From assembly GCF_011326755.1 (NCBI RefSeq), contig NZ_JAAOIE010000001.1, positions 88,344-152,343 on the forward strand: a stretch of DNA of 64,000 nucleotides. The letters are read 5' to 3'. The position numbers were made by a program, and so were the translations under genes. How positions within the stretch are numbered: position 1 is the stretch's first letter; each line of letters opens with the position of its first letter. This DNA comes from Cochlodiniinecator piscidefendens (lineage in GTDB: Bacteria; Pseudomonadota; Alphaproteobacteria; Rhodobacterales; Rhodobacteraceae). The notes beneath the pieces were generated by a model. The model ran no database searches. It was not told the DNA's origin and saw nothing but the letters and a program-made list of their open reading frames with translations. This document shows, in pieces, positions 7,725-16,858 of this stretch.

Positions 7725-8771
7725 TTATGAAATGCGAATGCGTGGGTTCAAGAACACATAGCCGATATCAGAAATCAGCTGAGTGATCAGAACAACAAAA
7801 ACAGCGACAACAGAACAGCCCAAGAGGAGTTCGATATCGTTGTTCCCTGCCGCTTCGACGAGTGCCCAGCCGAACCCTTTGTAGTTAAACAGGGTCTCAA
7901 CAATCACCACGCCGTTCAGCAACCACGGGAACTGCAGCATGATTACCGTAAACGGAGCAATCAATGCATTACGCAGGGCGTGTTTCATCACGATGTTTTT
8001 GAATGATACGCCTTTTAAACGTGCTGTACGGATGTATTGCGCGGTCATAACTTCGGTCATTGATGCACGTGTCATCCGCGCAATGTAACCCATGCCATAA
8101 AGTGCGATTGTCAGAACAGGCAGCGTGAAGTTGGCAAAGTTCGCGTCGTCCATCGCACTTGCTGCGGTGCCTTTGAACCATTTTAGGCCAACGGCAGAAC
8201 TTGCAAATACAGCGATGAATAGAACGCCGGACACATATTCAGGTGTTGCTGTCGTTAGGATAGAGGCTGTTGAAAGCGTACGGTCAGTTTTTGACCCTTC
8301 TTTCATTCCAGCCAACACACCAATAATCAGAGCACATGGTACCATTACCAGCATGACGAAGAACATCAGTTTGCCGGTTAGCGATAGGCGCGTGCTGACT
8401 ACATCAGAGACCTCTGCACGGAAACGAGTAGAGGTCCCCCAATCGCCTTGGATAACTCCGCAGAAACGGGGCGCCTCTTCAGCGGGTTGACCGTTTTCGA
8501 TGCAGCGTCCAGAAATTTCGCCCTCGTCGTTGGTAAAAGTAAACCCAGGCAAAACACCAAGCCACTCACCGTATTTCACGACAGTTGGTTGAAGGTAGCC
8601 GTTTCGGTTGAGCCAAGAAGAAACCTCAGCGTCAGTCATTCGGTTGTTGCCTTGAGATTTGGCAAGCTTTTCAAGATTTGGATAAAGGTTGGTTAGCGAA
8701 AAGACGATGAACGTCAAGCAGAGCGCTGTTAGGAGCATTACCCCTAAGCGCCGTAAAAAAAACATTCCCAT
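7725..8771 (-). CDS. Peptide ABC transporter permease (DppB/OppB-like)
   Basis: 348-aa permease forming the transmembrane pore with the DppC-like subunit. It starts MGMFFLRRLGVMLLTALCL, a first membrane helix as usual for DppB. The EAA loop reads YIRTARLKGVSFKNIVMKHA followed by LRNALIAPFTVI, and the C-terminus ends near ISDIGYVFLNPRIRIS, the standard DppB end. A periplasmic insert with Cys residues (GRCIENGQPAEEAPRFCG) follows helix 1. The gene is 121 nt after the binding-protein gene, with a hairpin in between. Confidence 0.92.
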   Translation of the reverse strand: MGMFFLRRLGVMLLTALCLTFIVFSLTNLYPNLEKLAKSQGNNRMTDAEVSSWLNRNGYLQPTVVKYGEWLGVLPGFTFTNDEGEISGRCIENGQPAEEAPRFCGVIQGDWGTSTRFRAEVSDVVSTRLSLTGKLMFFVMLVMVPCALIIGVLAGMKEGSKTDRTLSTASILTTATPEYVSGVLFIAVFASSAVGLKWFKGTAASAMDDANFANFTLPVLTIALYGMGYIARMTRASMTEVMTAQYIRTARLKGVSFKNIVMKHALRNALIAPFTVIMLQFPWLLNGVVIVETLFNYKGFGWALVEAAGNNDIELLLGCSVVAVFVVLITQLISDIGYVFLNPRIRIS

Positions 8772-8852
8772 GTGGTCCCCTGTCGGTCATGTCGCGGGCG
8801 TTTTTTAACGTCGTATGGGCTTGAATATATTATATGCCCCCGCGGCTTGAAT

Positions 8853-8877
8853 TCAGGGCCGCGTTTAGCGGCCCTGA
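8853..8877. promoter_or_regulatory. Hairpin between binding-protein and permease genes
   Basis: TCAGGGCCGC (8853-8862) pairs perfectly with GCGGCCCTGA (8868-8877) around a 5-nt loop, 15 nt after the stop of the binding protein. In ABC importer operons such a stem often protects the upstream mRNA or partly stops transcription, giving more binding protein than permease; that role is inferred from family practice. Confidence 0.65.
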
Positions 8878-8892
8878 GCTGTTGAGTCACAG

Positions 8893-10557
8893 TTAGCCGG
8901 TTAGGCCAAGTTTATGAACATGGATCTCAAAGGTTGGGTGCATTTCGGCACCAACAACGTTTTCACCATGGTGACGGTATAGAGAACGCCAATACGGCTG
9001 AATGATAACGCCTTCATCTTGCATGATTTGCTCTAGGCGCAACATTTTTTCACGACGCATATCAACATCAGCGATTGCCATTGCTTCTTCAAGAACAGAG
9101 TCAAACTCTTCGTTATCGAAGCCTGCTTCGTTCCATGGCACACCGCTGCGGTAAGCCAGGGCAAGAACCTGAACACCCAATGGGCGTGGGTTCCAGTTTG
9201 TGGAGGAGAATGGGTATTTCGCCCAGTCATTCCAGAATGTTGAGCCCGGCAAAATGGTGCGGTTTACTTTGAAACCTGCATCACGCAACTGTGCGGCAAC
9301 CGCGTCAGTTGTGTTTTTGCGCCAGTCATCATCAATAGACAATAGCTCGTGCTCATAGTCTTGCATGCCTGCTTCGGTCATCAATGCCATAGCAGCTTCT
9401 GGATCGAATGGAAGCGGTGGCAATTCAGCATAAGCGGGGTGCAGTGGGCTAACGTGGTGGTTTTCCGCCACTGTGCCGCGACCAGAGTAGCCTAGCTCAA
9501 GACAAACAGCGTTGTTTACTGCCATAGCAAGTGCGCGACGAACGCGAGCATCTGCATATGGTTTCACACCGTCAACTTCAGCTTGTTGGTTGGTACGGAT
9601 AACAATCGTTGCTGCTGTTGCAGTTTCAGATGCCACAAAACCGATATCTGTCAACAGGTCTACGAATTCACCAGAAGTGTCGTAGTTCATGTCGATTTCT
9701 TCGGATTCAAACGCAGCTACAGTAGAAGAAGCGTCAGTACCGTAATCCAAGAATTCGATCCGGTCTACAAATGCACCGCCGTAAACTTCGTGGCCCCACC
9801 AAGTGTGGTCTGTGTTGCGCTCAAGAACGACTTTAACGCCAACTTCATCAAGAACTGGAATATATGCACCAGTACCGATTGGGTTCTCAAACGGGCTACC
9901 AGTTTCATAGCTTGAGTGCGTGACAGCGGCTGGATAGTCAGCCATACCTGCAATGATAGTGATGTCTGCACGAGGGAGGTTCAGGCGTACTGTGTGGCCA
10001 TCAACAACTTCGAGAACACCGTCAGCGATCTGACCTGTTTCAGAGTCGATCAATGTGTCCATCCGGGACGCCATTGAGTTACCTTCAACAGATTTATCGC
10101 ACCAGCGTGTGATATTGTTTGCAACGTCAGCAGAGGTGAAGTCGTCGCCGTTGTTCCATTTCACGCCTTGACGAGCGTGCAATGTGTATACGGTTGCGTC
10201 TTCGTTCACTTCCCAGCTTTCGAGCAGCATAGGTGTGAAAGAGCCGTCGCGTTCATATTGAACAAAATACTCTAGGAAACCGCGGCTAACGTTGGCAAGC
10301 TGGCTCCAGTCCCAAGTACGTGGATCTTTGTTGGCAGGAATATCCTGTTGAATGCGGATTGTGCCGCCTTGTTGGGCTTCCATCGCTTTGGCTTCAGGTG
10401 CAACAGCACCGATCAAACCGTAGGCAGCAATGGACGTCGCCCCAAGTGCTGTTGAGCGTGCTAAGAATTCGCGGCGATCAAGTTTGCCAGCTTTGCATTC
10501 CTCAGCATACATCTGAACGGCACTATGTAGAGGTTTTCCATTAATGGTTTGCGTCAT
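8893..10557 (-). CDS. Peptide ABC transporter substrate-binding protein (family 5), Tat-type export signal
   Basis: Periplasmic solute receptor of the importer, 554 aa. I use ATG 10557 because AGGGAGAA lies just upstream; a longer ORF to 10620 has no such site. After a ~25-residue leader comes [21 protein letters not shown], a twin-Arg export signal with a hydrophobic run. The mature part has SBP_bac_5 features: [45 protein letters not shown], and a C-terminal ...[18 protein letters not shown]. Peptides are the default guess, but this family also binds nickel, opines and other solutes. First gene of the operon, downstream of an AraC regulator. Confidence 0.92.
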   Translation of the reverse strand: MTQTINGKPLHSAVQMYAEECKAGKLDRREFLARSTALGATSIAAYGLIGAVAPEAKAMEAQQGGTIRIQQDIPANKDPRTWDWSQLANVSRGFLEYFVQYERDGSFTPMLLESWEVNEDATVYTLHARQGVKWNNGDDFTSADVANNITRWCDKSVEGNSMASRMDTLIDSETGQIADGVLEVVDGHTVRLNLPRADITIIAGMADYPAAVTHSSYETGSPFENPIGTGAYIPVLDEVGVKVVLERNTDHTWWGHEVYGGAFVDRIEFLDYGTDASSTVAAFESEEIDMNYDTSGEFVDLLTDIGFVASETATAATIVIRTNQQAEVDGVKPYADARVRRALAMAVNNAVCLELGYSGRGTVAENHHVSPLHPAYAELPPLPFDPEAAMALMTEAGMQDYEHELLSIDDDWRKNTTDAVAAQLRDAGFKVNRTILPGSTFWNDWAKYPFSSTNWNPRPLGVQVLALAYRSGVPWNEAGFDNEEFDSVLEEAMAIADVDMRREKMLRLEQIMQDEGVIIQPYWRSLYRHHGENVVGAEMHPTFEIHVHKLGLTG

Positions 10558-10752
10558 TATTTTCTCCCTGGAGACACACATTATTTTGGTGAGGCGATTA
10601 CGTGACAGCTTACGCCACAACCCGCATTTTTCGGGGTGACCAATTTATTTGATATTTGGTTGCTTGTCCTCACGGGTTCATTCGGCACCACAATTGAACG
10701 AAGGTCAACAGCATTTATCGTCATGTTGGGTGAAAAAAGCGACGTTTTGGTG

Positions 10753-10797
10753 TCTCAAATGGGTATAGTTTTGTATACAATTGTATTCAATTTGAGA
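10753..10797. promoter_or_regulatory. Nested inverted repeats upstream of the peptide ABC operon
   Basis: Outer arms TCTCAAAT (10753-10760) and ATTTGAGA (10790-10797) are perfect inverted repeats. Inside lies a perfect 12-bp palindrome ATACAATTGTAT (10775-10786). The site sits between the AraC-type gene's stop (10820) and the binding-protein start (10557). It is a good candidate operator for that regulator or another factor; binding itself is inferred. Confidence 0.5.
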
Positions 10798-10819
10798 GAT
10801 TCCTGACATTCATGTCGAC

Positions 10820-11611
10820 TCAAATGATTTTGCGAAAAGCGGTAGGGCTCATTCCGGTATGAATTTGAAAAGACCGAGAAAAATATGCCGGCGACGTAAA
10901 TCCAAGCTGTTCAGAAACTTTTTGTACGGGTAACTTTGTTTCGCTGAGTAAGCGTTGCGCTTCATAAATAATACGCTCCGACAATAGGGCTGACGCAGAG
11001 CGACCACAGGCCTTATTACAAATGCGTGATAAGTGCGTTGGGGTAATGTCCAAAGCTTTAGCGTAGTCGGAAACACGACGACCAGAACGGAATTGTTCTT
11101 CGATCATTTGGGTGTAGCGGGCAGTCAATTCCAATGTTTTATTCGAAGACTGAGACGTTTCAATCTGAGCGGTTTTCGCTCGCGCTAAAGTTACTGATAC
11201 CAATCCTATGTGATGCAACGCTGCTGTTTCCCAATTTTCGCCCTTTTGGTCAAATTCACGCTGAATATGTTCAATCAGATTCGTCAATTCTGCTTGGCTG
11301 TGGAGGTTGGGAATTTTCAGATGCTGCATTTCTTTAAAAAACGAGATTCCTAAAGATCTGCTTAGAAACAGCGCAAAGCCGTAAACTTGTGGGCCTGCTT
11401 CAAATCCATGCATCGTACCGGCGGGAATGAAAAATGCAGAATTGGCGCTGTATCCGCGTGTGCGCCCGGCAATGGTAATCCGGCCTTGGCCTTTGGTGAA
11501 CCAGAGTAATACATCTTGGGTGTATCCGCGCATCGCTTCGACCCGCCAGCGGCCTCCTTGGGCCAGTCGGGCAATCGTCACAAGTCGTGTATTTCCTATC
11601 TGTCCTGTCAT
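10820..11611 (-). CDS. AraC-family transcriptional regulator
   Basis: Probable regulator of the downstream peptide importer. I choose Met 11611 (MTGQIGNTRLVTIARL, 263 aa); the frame is open further but the extra part runs into the miaA end and lacks domain character. The N-terminal half is cupin-like (FTKGQGRITIAGRT, FFIPAGTMHGFEAG), the usual effector-sensing part. The C-terminal ~100 residues hold two helix-turn-helices: RVSDYAKALDITPTHLSRIC and QKVSEQLGFTSPAYFSRSF, ending HTGMSPTAFRKII. It is on the same strand as the operon, 262 nt upstream of it. Nested inverted repeats lie in that gap. Confidence 0.88.
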   Translation of the reverse strand: MTGQIGNTRLVTIARLAQGGRWRVEAMRGYTQDVLLWFTKGQGRITIAGRTRGYSANSAFFIPAGTMHGFEAGPQVYGFALFLSRSLGISFFKEMQHLKIPNLHSQAELTNLIEHIQREFDQKGENWETAALHHIGLVSVTLARAKTAQIETSQSSNKTLELTARYTQMIEEQFRSGRRVSDYAKALDITPTHLSRICNKACGRSASALLSERIIYEAQRLLSETKLPVQKVSEQLGFTSPAYFSRSFQIHTGMSPTAFRKII

Positions 11612-11699
11612 TTCACTTCGATAGTTTGTTAACCTTTTGAACCATGCACGGAACGTCACATTTATAAAGGAAAAAGTTAATCGAGGTTGAATTTGCCAC

Positions 11700-12593
11700 T
11701 TAATCCGGCTGGGGTAGCGTAAATGCGTGCCAGTCACGCATGCGTTTGCGGAACCATGTGCGCTGTCGCTTTGCATACTGGCGCGACGCGAGTTTTGCCG
11801 CCTCAATAGCATCCTCAAGGGAAAGTTCATTTTTGAGGTAGGCGATCAGTTCGGGTGCGCCGATTGCTTTTGATGACAAGCGTGTTGCATCCCAATCCGG
11901 CAGCATGTCTGAGGCTTCTTCAATTGCGCCGGCATCCATCATGAGGTCAAAGCGCATATCAATTCGGGCATTGAGCCAGTCGCGATCTGTATTCATGACG
12001 ATCGGATAGCATTTGTTAAGTGGCATGATGGGCGGAGGTGTTTCGTCCTGCCACTGGGCCAAAGGCCGCCCGGTGCTGTGCAACACTTCCCAAGCGCGCT
12101 GAACGCGGGCCGGGTTTTGTATATCGATGCGTTCGCGTGTTTGCAGGTCAACTTGCGACAGCATTTCGCTTAAGCCTTGTTCTGACAACAAAGCATCAGC
12201 TGCGCGCCTAATGTCAGTTGACGGGACTGGAATTTCAGCCAACCCCTCGGTCAGTGCGCGGAAGTATAAACCTGTGCCTCCGACAATAATGGGACGTTGG
12301 TCTAATGTCGGCAATAGCATTTCTACGTCACGCAGCCAGTGCCCAACTGAATAATCGTGTTTGTAATCGACATGACCGTACATCAGATGTGGCGCGCGCT
12401 CTAAATCTGAAATCGGTGGGCGGGCCGTCAAAATGTTCCATCCAGAATAAACCTGTAGCGCATCAGCATTTATGATCACACCGCCATCGCGTTGAGCAAT
12501 TTCCAGCGCCAAGGCCGATTTACCGGACGCCGTTGGACCCGCGATGAGAACAGGTTCATTCGGTGAAATATCTTTTGGGGTTTGGTGTGGCAA
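11700..12593 (-). CDS. miaA: tRNA dimethylallyltransferase
   Basis: Adds the isopentenyl group to A37 of tRNAs that read codons starting with U, the first step to ms2i6A. The P-loop GPTASGKS is at residues 19-26; INADALQVYSGWNILTARP follows, then IIVGGTGLYFRAL and the C-terminal AIEAAKLASRQYAKRQRTWF zone. Its 297 aa is normal. It is divergent from pyrH with 146 nt between. It lies just upstream of the AraC gene on the same strand but looks functionally separate. Confidence 0.96.
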   Translation of the reverse strand: MPHQTPKDISPNEPVLIAGPTASGKSALALEIAQRDGGVIINADALQVYSGWNILTARPPISDLERAPHLMYGHVDYKHDYSVGHWLRDVEMLLPTLDQRPIIVGGTGLYFRALTEGLAEIPVPSTDIRRAADALLSEQGLSEMLSQVDLQTRERIDIQNPARVQRAWEVLHSTGRPLAQWQDETPPPIMPLNKCYPIVMNTDRDWLNARIDMRFDLMMDAGAIEEASDMLPDWDATRLSSKAIGAPELIAYLKNELSLEDAIEAAKLASRQYAKRQRTWFRKRMRDWHAFTLPQPD

Positions 12594-12739
12594 AACTCGG
12601 TCCGTTTTCTACATTTAACCGTGGCTGTGCGGTTCTGTTAAGCATTCATTGCGAATTGACGTGGATTGCCCGTTGAACCTTGGCCAATTTTACGACATTT
12701 TGCACACGATTATATAACTATGCCGGTGGGGGATACCAG

Positions 12740-13477
12740 ATGACGACCGAGGACACAAACCAGCCGCAAACCACCTTTAAACGCGTGATGTTAAAGATTT
12801 CTGGCGAAGCCTTAATGGGTGATCAGGGATTCGGTCTTCACCCGCCTACTGTTGAACGGATCGCGCGAGAAGTGCAAACCGTACAATCTATGGGTGTGGA
12901 AGTGTGTATGGTGATTGGTGGCGGTAACATTTTCCGGGGGCTTCAGGGCTCTGCACAGGGGATGGAGCGAACAACCGCCGACTATATGGGTATGCTGGCA
13001 ACAGTGATGAACGCGTTGGCAATGCAAAGCGCGCTCGAAAGTCTTGGCGTGTTTACGCGGGTTATTTCGGCTATTCCGATGGATCAGGTCTGCGAACCCT
13101 ATATTCGCCGTCGTGCGGTGCGCCACCTTGAAAAGAAACGCGTTTGTATTTTCGCTGCTGGTACGGGCAACCCGTATTTCACCACAGATACCGCTGCCAC
13201 GTTGCGCGCAAATGAAATGTCATGCGAAGCGATCTTTAAAGGCACCAAAGTTGACGGTGTATATGACAAAGATCCAGTGAAACACGATGATGCTAAACGT
13301 TATGATCGTGTGTCTTATGATGAGGTTCTGCAAAAACATCTTGGTGTTATGGATGCATCTGCGATTGCATTGGCACGCGATAACAATTTGCCGATTATTG
13401 TCTTTTCCTTAGATGAACCCGGTGGTTTCCGCGGAATTCTTGGCGGGCAAGGGACCTATACAACCGTGCATGGTTGA
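12740..13477 (+). CDS. pyrH: UMP kinase
   Basis: Phosphorylates UMP to UDP, feeding pyrimidine nucleotides. I take ATG 12740 (245 aa), preceded by GTGGGGGA; the ORF can be extended to 12680 but without family similarity. [14 protein letters not shown] and [11 protein letters not shown]-like [11 protein letters not shown] are the nucleotide-binding loops; [19 protein letters not shown] and [13 protein letters not shown] are typical of PyrH. First gene of a plus-strand row pyrH-frr-uppS-cdsA-dxr-rseP that is widely conserved in proteobacteria. Confidence 0.97.
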   Translation: MTTEDTNQPQTTFKRVMLKISGEALMGDQGFGLHPPTVERIAREVQTVQSMGVEVCMVIGGGNIFRGLQGSAQGMERTTADYMGMLATVMNALAMQSALESLGVFTRVISAIPMDQVCEPYIRRRAVRHLEKKRVCIFAAGTGNPYFTTDTAATLRANEMSCEAIFKGTKVDGVYDKDPVKHDDAKRYDRVSYDEVLQKHLGVMDASAIALARDNNLPIIVFSLDEPGGFRGILGGQGTYTTVHG

Positions 13478-13527
13478 TTTACCTTAGATGTAAGCCAATA
13501 AAACCACTGAGATAAAAGAGAGAAAAC

Positions 13528-14091
13528 ATGGCTGACGAGTATGAAATTGATCTAGATGATTTGCAGCGTCGGATGGACGGTGCAATGGGGTCGCTTAAAG
13601 TGGAATTCGCTTCGCTTCGAACTGGGCGTGCGTCTGCGTCAATGCTTGAACCTGTGATGGTCGAAGCATATGGGCAACGTACACCAATCAATCAGGTCGG
13701 AACAGTTAACGTACCTGAACCACGGATGGTCACCATCAACGTATGGGATAAATCTATGGTTGGCGCTGTTGAAAAGGCAATTCGTAATTCTGGACTAGGG
13801 ATTAATCCTCAGTTGAACGGCACGATTATTATGCTGCCTATCCCTGAATTGAACGAAGAGCGCCGCCGCGATTTGACCAAAGTTGCAGCGCAATATGCCG
13901 AAAGCGCGCGCGTTTCTATTCGCAACGTGCGTCGTGACGGAATGGATCAGCTGAAAAAGCTTAAAAATGACGGCATGAGCGAAGATGATCATCGCGTCTG
14001 GACCGACGAAGTTCAGGAACTTACCGATGCTGCAATCGCAGGCATCGATAAAGCCCTAGAAGGCAAACAAGAAGAAATCATGCAGGTGTAA
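13528..14091 (+). CDS. frr: Ribosome recycling factor
   Basis: Splits post-termination ribosomes together with EF-G. 187 aa, the usual size. The mostly helical sequence shows the family marks: [20 protein letters not shown] near the start, [18 protein letters not shown] in the middle, and [17 protein letters not shown] and [20 protein letters not shown] in the long helices. It lies 50 nt after pyrH, with a GAGAGAAA ribosome site before the ATG. The following uppS is 36 nt away, so these genes probably share a transcript. Confidence 0.97.
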   Translation: MADEYEIDLDDLQRRMDGAMGSLKVEFASLRTGRASASMLEPVMVEAYGQRTPINQVGTVNVPEPRMVTINVWDKSMVGAVEKAIRNSGLGINPQLNGTIIMLPIPELNEERRRDLTKVAAQYAESARVSIRNVRRDGMDQLKKLKNDGMSEDDHRVWTDEVQELTDAAIAGIDKALEGKQEEIMQV

Positions 14092-14127
14092 ATCTGCATG
14101 AACCTTTGACCCGGAAGGGAAAGACAT

Positions 14128-14853
14128 TTGTCAAAACTTGATAAGAAACAAGATGGTCCGCGACACGTTGCGATCATCATGGATGGAAATGGCCGATGGG
14201 CGACCCAAAAGGGCCGCCCTCGTATTTTTGGCCATCAAGCCGGCGCAAAACGCGTGCGCGAAATTGTCGAAGCATGCCCGGACAACAACGTTAAATATCT
14301 TACTATTTTTGCTTTTTCGACAGAGAATTGGAAACGGACCCAAACTGAAGTGGCCGGTCTGATGTCGCTTTTTCGGCGTTATATTATCAAAGAAGCTGAA
14401 AACTTTATGAAAGAAGGCGTATGTGTTCGCTTCATTGGGGATCGCATTAAGCTTGATAAAAAACTGCGCAAACTGATGGATGACATCGAAGAGATGACAG
14501 CCAATAACACGCGCACGAACCTGACGATTGCGCTGAATTATGGCGGCCGTGATGAAGTTGCACGCGCAACAAAACGGTTGGCCGAAGATGTTGCCGAAGG
14601 GCGATTGAATCCAAAGGATGTAGATGAAGAAACGCTTCCAAGGTATTTAGATACATATGTTTTACCTGATCCAGATCTTGTGATCAGAACTTCGGGCGAA
14701 GCGCGTATATCTAATTTTCTGTTGTGGCAGTCGGCCTATGCTGAATATGAATTTATCGAGACACTATGGCCAGATTTTACTCCTGACGTGTTCGAGAAAG
14801 TTCTTAAAGGTTACGGAACGCGTGACAGACGTTTTGGCGGAGCACTGGTATGA
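14128..14853 (+). CDS. uppS: Undecaprenyl diphosphate synthase (di-trans,poly-cis)
   Basis: Makes the C55 lipid carrier for peptidoglycan and surface polysaccharides. The start is a TTG (14128) with GGAAGGGA upstream. IIMDGNGRWA includes Asp19, the metal-binding catalytic residue; FGHQAGAKRVREIVE, FAFSTENWKR and the late DLVIRTSGEARISNFLLWQ are all signature blocks. 241 aa. It ends in an ATGA overlap with cdsA, indicating translational coupling of lipid-carrier and phospholipid synthesis. Confidence 0.97.
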   Translation: MSKLDKKQDGPRHVAIIMDGNGRWATQKGRPRIFGHQAGAKRVREIVEACPDNNVKYLTIFAFSTENWKRTQTEVAGLMSLFRRYIIKEAENFMKEGVCVRFIGDRIKLDKKLRKLMDDIEEMTANNTRTNLTIALNYGGRDEVARATKRLAEDVAEGRLNPKDVDEETLPRYLDTYVLPDPDLVIRTSGEARISNFLLWQSAYAEYEFIETLWPDFTPDVFEKVLKGYGTRDRRFGGALV

Positions 14854-15674
14854 ATAATCAATGGGCAGATTTGATGCCGCGCATTGGCTCTGCGATTGTG
14901 ATGGCTATCGTCGGGTTAGGGGCGGTGTTCGCAGGTGGGCTGTGGTTTACCGTATTGGTTTCTGTTCTGGCCGGATTGATGGTCTGGGAATTGTTGCGCA
15001 TGTTGGATGATGATGCGTTTGCCGTTGGATTTGGTTTGCTAAGCGGCGCGTTGATCTTCGTTGCATGCCTCCTACAACATTCTTTTCCAACGTCGGGCGA
15101 GGCATCTTTCATGCAAGCCCGTTTGCCGGGTGTTTTTTCGGTTATTGTTCTCGCTTTGGCGGTTTTTCTCGTTTCCAAGGCCAGTGATGAGCGGAAAAAA
15201 ATACTCACGTATTACAGCGCCGCCATTCTGATCGCGTGTTTCGGCCTGTATTACATACGGCAGAGCATGGGCGTTCAGGCAATATTCTTTATCATTCTCG
15301 TCGTCGTCGCGACGGATATCGCTGGGTATTTTGTTGGACGCATCGTGGGAGGACCCAAATTCTGGCCGGCGATTAGCCCAAAAAAAACATGGTCGGGTAC
15401 GGCGGGGGGCTGGATTGCAGCCTCCATTGTTGCGCTGCTTGTTGGTCCGCCTATCGGTGTTTTCTGGGCGATTTTATCAGGGGTTGTGTTGTCGTTTGGC
15501 TCTCAGCTTGGTGATGTGGTCGAAAGCGCGATAAAGCGTAAAACGGGTGTCAAAGACAGTTCTAACCTCATTCCGGGGCATGGGGGTGTTTTGGATCGCT
15601 TTGATGGGATGATTGGAGCGACGTTGTTGTTTACGGTAATGGTTGTCGCTTTGAACGTAGCATTGTTGGTCTGA
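14850..15674 (+). CDS. cdsA: Phosphatidate cytidylyltransferase
   Basis: Makes CDP-diacylglycerol for phospholipid synthesis in the inner membrane. 274 aa with about eight hydrophobic segments. The C-terminal block SQLGDVVESAIKRKTGVKDS followed by IPGHGGVLDRFDG is the CdsA signature. The ATG overlaps the uppS stop by four bases; dxr starts 2 nt after the stop. Confidence 0.96.
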   Translation: MNNQWADLMPRIGSAIVMAIVGLGAVFAGGLWFTVLVSVLAGLMVWELLRMLDDDAFAVGFGLLSGALIFVACLLQHSFPTSGEASFMQARLPGVFSVIVLALAVFLVSKASDERKKILTYYSAAILIACFGLYYIRQSMGVQAIFFIILVVVATDIAGYFVGRIVGGPKFWPAISPKKTWSGTAGGWIAASIVALLVGPPIGVFWAILSGVVLSFGSQLGDVVESAIKRKTGVKDSSNLIPGHGGVLDRFDGMIGATLLFTVMVVALNVALLV

Positions 15675-15676
15675 AT

Positions 15677-16855
15677 ATGCGCAAAGTATCGATTTTCGGC
15701 GCGACGGGTTCTATCGGGCAAAATACGATTGATTTGATCCGCCGGGATGCCGGGGCCTATCAAACGGTTGCTTTGACCGGGGGGCGCAATATTGAACGCC
15801 TTGCCCAAGATGCCCGTGATTTACGTGCCGAAGTTGCGGTAACAGCCTATCCTGAGTGTTTGAATGATTTGCGTGATGCTCTGGTCGGAAGTGGCGTTGA
15901 GGCAGCGGCCGGTCCTGAAGCATTGATAGAAGCCGCTGATCGTCCTGCAGATTGGATCATGTCCGCGATTGTAGGTGCCGCAGGTTTGGCACCGGGGTTG
16001 GCAGCATTGCGCCACGGGACCACGTTGGCGCTCGCAAACAAAGAAAGCTTGGTCGCAGCCGGTGCGCTTTTACATTCCGAAGTGGCGAAGCATAATGCAC
16101 GTTTGCTGCCGGTGGATAGCGAACATTCGGCTGTTTTTCAGGCGTTGGTTGGTGAAGATATCAACGCGGTTGAGCGTATCATTATCACGGCGTCTGGCGG
16201 GGCGTTTCGCGATTGGCCGTTTGAGGACATCGCAAATGCGACAATTGCGCAGGCTTCTGCGCATCCAAATTGGAACATGGGCCAGCGGATCACCATCGAT
16301 AGTGCCTCCATGTTTAATAAAGCCATGGAAGTCATAGAAACAAAAGAGTTTTTTGGCGTATCTCCTGAGCAAATCGAAGTATTGGTGCATCCGCAATCTA
16401 TGGTGCATGCGCTTGTCGGATTTAATGATGGTGCGCTGATGGCGCACCTGGGTGCGCCAGATATGCGTCATGCAATTGGCTATGCATTACACTGGCCTGA
16501 TCGAAAATTGCTCCCGGTTGAGCGTTTGAATTTGGCGAAGATTGGCCAACTCGAATTCCGCGATCCTGATCTGCGCCATTATCCCGCGTTGCGACTTGCC
16601 CAAGATGTTATGCGCGGAGGCGGATTAATGGGGGCTGTGTTCAACGCGGCCAAAGAACGTGCGTTGGATCATTTTATCGCGGGTCACATAGGGTTTTTGC
16701 AGATGGCTGATGTGGTCGAAGAACTCATGACACTCATGTCAAATCACAGCGAAATTGGCCGAGCGCCAGACGATCTGCAAACTGTACTGACAATGGATGC
16801 CCTGACAAGACAGGGTGCGGATGATGTTGTAACAGCGCTCCGCAAGAAAGGATAA
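15677..16855 (+). CDS. dxr: 1-deoxy-D-xylulose 5-phosphate reductoisomerase
   Basis: Second step of the MEP isoprenoid pathway; it makes 2-C-methyl-erythritol 4-phosphate with NADPH. N-terminal FGATGSIGQNTIDLI binds NADPH. LANKESLVAAGALL, LPVDSEHSAVFQALVG (metal-binding Asp and Glu), TASGGAFRDW, WNMGQRITIDSASMFNKAME and EVLVHPQSMVHALV are all in place. 392 aa. It sits between cdsA and rseP in the conserved row; its product also feeds UppS's substrates. Confidence 0.97.
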   Translation: MRKVSIFGATGSIGQNTIDLIRRDAGAYQTVALTGGRNIERLAQDARDLRAEVAVTAYPECLNDLRDALVGSGVEAAAGPEALIEAADRPADWIMSAIVGAAGLAPGLAALRHGTTLALANKESLVAAGALLHSEVAKHNARLLPVDSEHSAVFQALVGEDINAVERIIITASGGAFRDWPFEDIANATIAQASAHPNWNMGQRITIDSASMFNKAMEVIETKEFFGVSPEQIEVLVHPQSMVHALVGFNDGALMAHLGAPDMRHAIGYALHWPDRKLLPVERLNLAKIGQLEFRDPDLRHYPALRLAQDVMRGGGLMGAVFNAAKERALDHFIAGHIGFLQMADVVEELMTLMSNHSEIGRAPDDLQTVLTMDALTRQGADDVVTALRKKG

Positions 16856-16858
16856 ACA

